A stretch of DNA of 64,000 nt from NCBI GenBank assembly GCA_024362935.1, contig JANCRA010000025.1, positions 7,404,936 to 7,468,935 of the forward strand, read 5' to 3'. The stretch is from Setophaga petechia. Its lineage: Eukaryota > Chordata > Aves > Passeriformes > Parulidae. Shown here piece by piece: positions 23,601 to 32,600 of the stretch. Every line of letters starts with the position of its first letter. The first letter of the stretch is position 1. The notes beneath the pieces are model-generated. The model was not told where the DNA came from, ran no database searches, and saw nothing but the letters and a program-made list of their open reading frames with translations. The translations under genes and the position numbers were made by a program.

Positions 23601-26600
23601 CTGTCTTGCTTTTCCAGGGAAAGCAGTAGTTAAGTTTTGGTCCCAGCAGAACCAGGGAGTGCACTCCGTGGTGGCAGTGCTCCTCCTGGTGTGCAGATAC
23701 ACCCCAGTGCTGTCTGAGGCACTGTGATGTGTACATGGTGAGCACAGGACTGGTAGCCTTTAGCCCTAGGCTCCATATTTAAGCATTAAGCAACTCCTAT
23801 ATGTAGCATTGCAGGTGTTAGCTGACTCTAGGACACACAGGCTTTGCAAAGCCTTGTTCAGCAGAGCTTACCACTTTTTTTCCATTTAATTCAGGGAGAC
23901 AGGTGTGTGTTGCAGACTTCACTGTAAGTGCTTGAAGCAATCTGCTGTTCTTAAAATGATCTGACTTTGCAGGGCTAGTTGTGCAACCACTTGTGTAAGA
24001 AGGGTAATCTAAATCTGAATCTCTAAAGCTAATTACTTGAAGCTTTGGTTAAGATGACTGTTTAATACTTTGGCTTTGGAATTAATGTTTGTCCTGCTCT
24101 TTCAAAATCCGTTTGATTCAACTTTAGCACTGGTGTTTCATTGCTTTACCAGAGCTCTGTAGTACTACTCATAATAGCAGGTGCATTATGGCTTCTTCTA
24201 GGCATCAACATCACTTTCTCAAGAGAATGAGAAATATACTTCCCAGCCTCTGTATCAGACAAGTTCATGTATTTCTGAGCCACTGATACCTAAAAAGATT
24301 GAAATTGCCCAGGTGAGCTATCACAAGTAATGTAAATATTTAAGTTGCTGAAATAGCAAGGCTCTAGACATGTCCCTTTTGACTCCTGTTTTGTGTAAAT
24401 ATTGGTGTTCTAAATCAACACTTCATTTTGCCATCTACTCAGCTGAGGCCTAATGCTGGTTAATACTTTGTCTGGACAACTCAGCATTGTTTCTAATCTG
24501 AAACATAATTAAGTTGGAAAGGGAAAAAAAATCAGACCCCCTAAATTTCCTAAGTTCCTCCAGAAAAGCGAAGTAATTTCTAATATCAGCCAAAGAATCT
24601 TCTTTTACTAAATGGTACAGAAAGCATTCTGTGTGTCCTCAGTGGACAGAAAAACACCTAATGTCTTTTTATTGTGATATTATTCCAAAGAATGGTATGT
24701 ATAGTAGTTCATAGGCACATTTCACTTAATCAGCAGAGACTGCAATAGAAGTACTGTTTGCTGAGGATGCACAGCAAGATTTGAAATTGTAAGCAAAAGC
24801 TATTTTGTAGCTCTACTATGTCCAAATGTCATCCTGTAGAAACTGCTGACTTCTGTCAGTCTAGGCTTTAGAACAAATTAACTGCTTCTGTTACTGCCTG
24901 ATAATTATCAAGTGACCTTTCATTACATTTGTTCTTCCCCCAGGCAACTATTCCCCTCCCAAGTGAACCACAGTCACCATTGCCTACTTCAAGCACCCCT
25001 ATGCCATCAGTGCCACCAGCACAAAGCTTTCAGTCTCCTCCAGCAAGCAGCAGCTCTGTCACAATAACAGCAGCTCCCTTTCAGGCTATGCAGACTGTAA
25101 GTATGCAACACACAGAACTGATGGCCATGTGAGTAACTTGGGACTAACACAGAGGAGCTGGCTCCTCTTGGAATAGTACAGAACTTGATAGGACATTTTG
25201 TTTTAACAGTAAAATCTAGATTAGTCCTCTGATTCTCTTCAGAGGACTTCAGAACTTCAGTTCTTCAGAACTTAAAACAGATCTAAGAACAAAGATCCTG
25301 GTTTTACTCTGTACAGTGCCAAAAAACTACTACTAGTATATCTTAGTAGCCTTAGGGAGCTAAGAGGGAGAAGTCAGGCCTGAAATCAACAGATTGATAG
25401 TGGTTCCCTAAAGTAAGGTGAACTACACTTACACTGTTCTTGGGAAAAGATTTCAAATATACAGCAGACTTTGTTGGAGAGAGGGAATCCTGAATATAGA
25501 TATTAGGCCAAAATGCTTTCAGAAGCCTGAGTTTGTCGTGTTATACTGTTTGCTGCAGTGGGGTAAAATTCAGTCCACTGGAATCCTGGAAAGTGTTTTT
25601 GGAAAAGTGGTGTTGCTCATGATCCTATGCTGTTAACAAGTAGTCAGTTGTACATATCTAGGAAATATACCACGCAGTCTGAGATGTTCACTTTAAATAT
25701 AGACCATCAGTAATGGTATGTGGCCTAAAAAAATAGTATCAAACATTGCTCCTTCCTAGTAATCTGCAGTGCAGGCTTAGAGAGGTTCAGAGGAAGGGTC
25801 TTCCTTAAGTACAGGGAAGGTAACATTATTTACTCCTGTTACATTCTTCAGAAGATGATAGAAACATTGATTTTATGTTTTTTCTCAAAAGCAAGCTTTA
25901 GAGTCTCCAGAGGCAGTCTGCATTTTAACAGCAGTACCAGTTAGTTCACAACTTGCTGGCCTCTGTCTTGCAGTACTGAAACTGATGTGGTAGGAACTGG
26001 TGGCATCTAATGGCCTTTCAAATCACAGGAGTTAACTAAAACTTCTGTGACATCCTGGTGTGGTCTGTAGTAAAATCCATTGAGTATTTTCTGCTTGGTT
26101 TTCTGTATTTGTAGAAGAGGCTCAAGTCAAACCTACCTCAAAGGCATAGAATTGTGATACACATTACAAATGAAGCAGCTTGTGGTAGGGAGGTGGTTTT
26201 TTTCTAAGCTGCATGTGTTTAAATTATGCTAAGTGATTGAGTGGTGATTTTTCTGTAAGTGGAGAAGTGGCAGCATGCTGTGATTAAGGAATTCAGTGTC
26301 TTTTGGGGACCCAGTCTAGAAGATAAGCATCTGTCATGGTATAAATATGGAGTCCTGGTCTCAGTCATTCTTGTTATGTCTGAACTTGCTGTCTGTGTTC
26401 TGAGTGCTTTGCTCATAACAATATCATTGAAAATTCACTTGAACTATTACTATTACTGTTTTCAGAGATGTTAAATGTCTGAGGTTGCCCTTGGGATTTT
26501 TGGGGAAACCTGGCAGACATCTGTCACTAAGTCACAAGGATGTTCATTCCTCATGTTGTGGTAGAAATCTCTAACTTTGCAGTGCAGGGTTTTCTTCTTC

Positions 26601-29600
26601 CCTACATTGCCTAGATTCTCATTGCTGCCAGGAAAGCACAGCCATTGGACTTGAGTAGATAAGCCAGGATGATTCTCTGCCAAATAGTGGTATCACAGTG
26701 ACAGTAATGGAAGTATCTGATTACAGGTTCTCAGACATCCCATTGCTGCTATTGTGCTTATGGAAGCTTAAAGGCAGACTTGACCTGTAACCCTTGTCCT
26801 TGATTTGAATTCCACCTGTAACCCTCACTGCAGGAAAAAGCAAACCACTTGCTACAAATTCTTCAGGGTGTGGGTGTTGATGGCCTGACTGCCCTGCCTT
26901 CTCAAATTCCTTTTAGGAAAAGGATAGCTTTGGATCACTTTATTTACCAGATGAAGTGATCAAAAATTAAAAATAAAACAAATCAGTTAGTTTTACTTTA
27001 CAGTGGTTCAAAATTTATGCTCAACACTTTGGTATCATGAAGCACTTCTACTGCCTCTTAGAAGCAGTACTGGGTTTCTTGACCCTGGAAAAAATTATTC
27101 TTTTTGGGTTTTTTTAATGATAAGGGCATCTGCAAGATAAAGGCAAGAACTGTCAAGCTGTGAAGCTGTTTCTTGCATCATCTAGCTGTGGCTTTTGTCC
27201 AAGTCTGTCTTCAGAGAGTTTTTAGTCCTGTTAGATACACCTGTAGACTTAGTACCAGTACTGCTGGCAGCTCTTTATGTGAAATTTAGATACTTTTAAT
27301 CAAAACAGACTTTGCCTATTTGATATTGATTCTAGTTGTCAGCATTATTTCTGGTAGTTGTGTTATTGGCTATAAAGCAGTACAGTCACTGGAGTGACTG
27401 AACTCTGGGTATTAGATATAACTCTCAGTAGTATCTGCTTATCATTGTATTGCCCAGACTATAACATTTGAATGACAAGCCTTGCTTAGGTTAAGTGTTT
27501 ACTCTTGGAGAATGTTAAATTAGTAGGAAAGATGAAGCTCCATTTACTGAAGGGGCAAATGATACCTAGTATGGTGTTTGAGTGGCTAGCAGTGTTACAT
27601 CAGATTCCAAGACATGCAGAAAGACTCAGATTCTTCCCAAATGTATCTCATCTCAGAATAGGTTGTCCCAGCTTCAGCTTGAGCTGTAGGACAGGTAGTC
27701 AGTGGATTTCACAGAGGATTTCCCATAGAAGGAAAATAGTTTATTGTATGGTAATTATTCTGCTGGCAGAGTACAGCAGCTATGGCAAATCAAGCTGTTC
27801 CTTGGGTAGTAGCTCCATAAACAGGAGTGTGTTCTGTAAGTTTACTGAGAGGGAAAATGGTGGGTTGCTCTATGATGTTTTTTGGTTATTTCTAAGAAAC
27901 AGCTGGTGTTGTAGAAGTATGCTAAAAAGCATATGGATTCAAACCACAGCATGGCAGGGCAGTGGCAGTAGGCAGGGATGTTAGCTGGTAGTGTTAAGCA
28001 CTTGTTTTCAAATATGTTGTAGGTGTTTAAAGTGAATGCACCACTGCCTCCACGTAAGGACCAGGAAATTAAAGAGGATTCTTCATATTCAGCAGGATAT
28101 AACCAGAGTTTCTCCACAGCAAGTACACAGACTCCTCCTCAATGCCAGCTGCAATCTTCTCATGTTGCAGAACAAACCTCTCTTTCACAAGAATCTCTGT
28201 CTTCAGGTGAGAACCGCACTTGCATCTGTATTTCAAGTAGTCTTTCAATATGTTCAGTTTATAATAGTATTTAAATTCCCTGTCATGTGCTGTGAATACT
28301 CCTAACCAGTGAAAATTCTTAACAGGTGCTACATAAATGTCTAATATTAGGCATACATCAACTCTAATGTAGTTGATGGTATTTAAACTTAATTTCAAAA
28401 CTGCTAACAGGATGAAAGTCTGGTTCAAACTTGTTTCTGTATTAGATGAACAGACTGTTGTCACTTACATGCCTGAATTTCCCAGTAGGTGAGAAATTCA
28501 AATATGTGGTGATACTTGCCAGTCAAACAATGATTTGCTTGGAATAGTAGCAATGATGAAATACTCTTATTTGGCACCATCAATTTGGTCTGTGTTAATA
28601 GTGCTGTCAGTGCTGGGAGTTGCTGAATGCTACGTAGGAAAGCTGGGATAAGTTTTCAGTCTGACCTGAGAAATACTGAGCTAATAAGGGGTCTTGAGCT
28701 GTTGCATTCAGCACAAACCTGATTTAATTGAGGTAGTGCAAGAGGTGGGTTTGTATAGCTAACACTAAATTTGACATGAAACTGGCCTCTAAATGTCTTG
28801 AGGTTTTAGGATGAAAGAAAGTGACAACTAGGGATCTGTATTTATAAGGCAATCTAATGAAATGGCTCAAGGTCATTTACAACTGGTGTTGTTCTGCCAG
28901 AGTGATTTTCACAGGTCTTAGACTAGAAACACTGATAGTGTGTGAAATCAATGAGATATAAAGAACAGTGTAAGTGTAGCAGTCAGGAAAGCATGTTTAG
29001 CTTCAGTGTTCCTTCTCATCACTGAGACTGAGTGATAAGCCTTCAGGAATTTTTTTTTGGTGGAAAATCCTAGTTTTTAATAGCCTTGTGCAATGGCTCT
29101 GCACACACTTCACACAAGGGTTTACACTATTGTTTTGGATCAATTTTAAGCTTTTTGGATTGAAAATAAAGCATGATCTTGTGGACATACATTCAAGGTT
29201 GCAAGGTTTGTGTTTAAAGCTAACCGTTCACTCAGCCTTGTGAGTGAAAAGTGTTCTTGAATACATTTTGCTTGGAGTTGAAGGGCCTAGTATATGGTAA
29301 GAATATCTATTGAAGAGACTGAACCCAAATATCTGCTTTCCATAGTTATCTTATTGCTGTCTAGCTGTGATTGAGTTTGCCTTGCTGTTTCAAGGGGTGT
29401 CAATCCTGAGGTGACCTAGTTTATCAATGAAAATTCTTAATCAAATGTTACTTGATTTTAACCTAGATTGGGTATTTTCATGTTGCTGGCAAGCTGGTTC
29501 TCACCTGTGCAACTGACTCTGTTGAATGCATTATGGGCTTGCACTCAGAGCAAGCTCTTAACAGGCCCTACACTTTACAAAACAAAGGGAAGGATCCAAT

Positions 29601-32600
29601 CACTTAAATGAAGTAATGAAGGGACAGAAGAACAGACTATTCAGAGCAGGTTAACTGGTCTCTGAATGTCCTAATAGTGCCCTTGCTTCTGTGTGTGGTA
29701 ACTTAGTGCAGTTATAAAAAGCTTTGACTTATCTCTGCCTTCTGTTTTAAGCAGTGAACTATCAACCTGATGGAGCTGTTCCTGTTAGCAATGGTAGCCT
29801 TGCCTTTTATCCAGCACAGGCTAATGTTATTCCCAGGCCCCCTCAGCCTTACCTCAACAGTCGTGGGTCTGTCAGAGGGTCTGCTAGAGGTGGGAGGTCG
29901 CTGGCGAATTCCTATCGCCCCCCTGGTGGGTACAAAGGTAGGTCTGTATTTACTGTCATCCTCAAGAAGATCTAATGTCCTGCCAGTAGAATGTGGTTTA
30001 ACACAACACAGTATTAAATTCATGTTCTGTATGTGAAATGTCTCAAAACAAGACTTTAAGGGCAATGTGCAGAGAATGGGGCCCTCTGTTGTAGAATTTA
30101 AGGAAGTTCATTCTAGCTTTTATTTGTGGTCCCTGTACTTGACGTCAGGCCGAATGGCAGAGCAGTTTCACAGCTTGCCTAAATATAAAGATAAAGCTTT
30201 CACTAATAGGTTATTAGATTACTCATACAGACTTTTCTGTTGGCAATTTCATTTGCTGTTCTGAAATTTTACCAACTTAATTCTTTCTCTTGGCATCTTG
30301 ACAAACTGAGCAGGCCAGTTTCCTCTTCACATACCACTTACTGTGTTTGTGCAAAATAAGGTATTTTTTTGCTTAGCACTGCTCACTTTAATATTACCAG
30401 CAGAGACCAGAATGGGGGAGAGGCTCCCACTAGTGAAGAGCCCTTCTAGACAAATACCAAACTGAAGAGTTTTATGAGGAAGCTTATTTGGTCTCTGCAG
30501 AGCAGTTATTCTTTGGCTGCTACCTGAAGTACTTTAGAGAGTTTCAGCAGACTTTAGGCAGTTACTAAATTAAGGTTGTTGGTAGCTACCAGCTGCAGGC
30601 TGTGGCCTATTCCCATTTGAAGTGAAGGGCACTTAGTCTGTGATAGGTGCTTCAGTTGTTGGGCTGAGCCTGCTCCGTAAGTACCTTGTAGGAACATGTA
30701 CCAAATGAGGAGTTTCATAGTTCTGACTTAACAGCAGTCCTGGATTTGGTGGTGTCTGGTATGAAATTACTTGCAGCTCTGCTTTGGTAGTTAAATAATA
30801 GCTTAAGTTAATAGCTGAAGAGGCAAAATGTTATAGTAGCCCCTAAATGTATACCAGTAATAGCTCAGTGTATGTAACAGAAAAGAAAGTGTTTCTTAAT
30901 CCCATTGCTGGATATAGCAAGCTTTTCAGCTGTTCTGACATCCCATTAGTATCACAGGCAATGGACATGGCCTGATGTTAATATTTTCAAATACACAATT
31001 TTGGTATAGCCATAGTGTGTAAGTTATGAGTAGCTAATGAAATGCATTTGTTATAGGAGTAGCACGGTTCTTATTCAATTCCAAATTTAAGAATAGCTCT
31101 GTTACTGCATAACTTCATGTAAATAACTGCCAAAAAAGATCTGTAGTTAAATTCTGGACTTGTACTGTAAATCAAACAGTAAATGATACTGAATAATCAA
31201 CTGTATTTGAACAGGTTTTGATGCTTACAGAGGTTCACCTTCATTAACCAATGGCAACTATGGCCAGCTTCAGTTTCCTGGTAGAGATTATGCTGGAATG
31301 CCATATTCTCAGAGGGTAGGTATTGACTTTATTTCCAGAAGCCTTCCACTGTATAGGAGCCAAATCTTCTAACATGGTAGTTTTTCATTACCTTGACAGG
31401 TGAACTGTTACTTACAAGCTAGAGGTTAGTTTTGTTTCACAGACAAACCCTTTTGTGGAATGGTAGACAGCAGCTGAAATAAGTCACTTCAGACAGGCAA
31501 CATCTCTGTTTGACAGGCTGATTTTAGTCTGAAATGAATCTTTAAAATGCAAACAGATGGTAAACAATATATTGTATGGGTCCAGTCTATTATTTTAAAA
31601 GAGTTGGTTCACTAAAATGCCTCTGTAATGTAAAATAATGAACTCTTAAATGGACTGGCTGAGAATGTGGCTAGGCCAAAACCCCAAAAATAATAATTAA
31701 AAAAAAACAACTTAGGGACAGAGGTTCCTGGTGTGAGGTGAGTCTATCAATGTCTTCTGTGCAGGTTCATGGACTTAGAAGAGACTTGGGATTTAAGGGT
31801 ATTGTTCAGTAATCTCAATTGTTCAGAAGATAATTTGCTACAACTGGCATCAAAGTAGATCTTTAATTTCATACAAGCTATTATAATAAGTGAATTTTCA
31901 ATAAGTAAAACTGTTTATCTACATCTTGTTTCTGAACTGTCATTGTATTTTAGAGATGGAATTCATTGTGAAAAATGTATTACCTCAATTGAGTTCAGAT
32001 TTACTTATAGCCATCTTCTAACACGTCTCTTTCAGGATGTCAGTTACCAGCAGTGCTATAAACGAGGTGGGATAAGTAGTGGTCCTCGAGCAAATTCAAG
32101 AGGTAAGGCCAACACCAGCCCCCCTGTGGTCCAGAGTGTGCTTAGGCATTGCAGCTGGGGTGCTACTGGGAGCAGTGTGAAAAGCAGAACAGGATCCCTC
32201 ACCTAACAGATCGAGCTTAGTGTAAGCTAACCAAGCTTAGCTGGAGTCTAGAGTGCTGTTCTTTCACAGCACTGCACAGCAGAGGATTTAATTTCACTAT
32301 TTTTAGTCTGGAGTCTTCATGTCAAAATTGTGACACAATGGTACCTTATTGAATTTCACAAATAACCTGACTAGGAAAAAGCAGCAGTTCCCTGTGTTCA
32401 GGGAAGGAGCACTGGGTTTCTCCCCTTCAGTGTGTGTAGTCCTCCCTTATTCTGAGTAGGCTATCAGATCATGGAGACTTGGTAAAATAATTTTTTCTAT
32501 GAAAATGTATTTGGTAATACAGGTGTACTTTGTACTTCCATAGTGGAGTATAAAACCTAAAGAAATAAATAAGGCTAGTTGTGTCCAAGCACGAATAGCA

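Noticed and set aside
28069..28464. 131-codon minus-strand frame across CAPRIN2 exon 16
   Set aside because: It is antisense to a well-supported conserved exon, with no domain.
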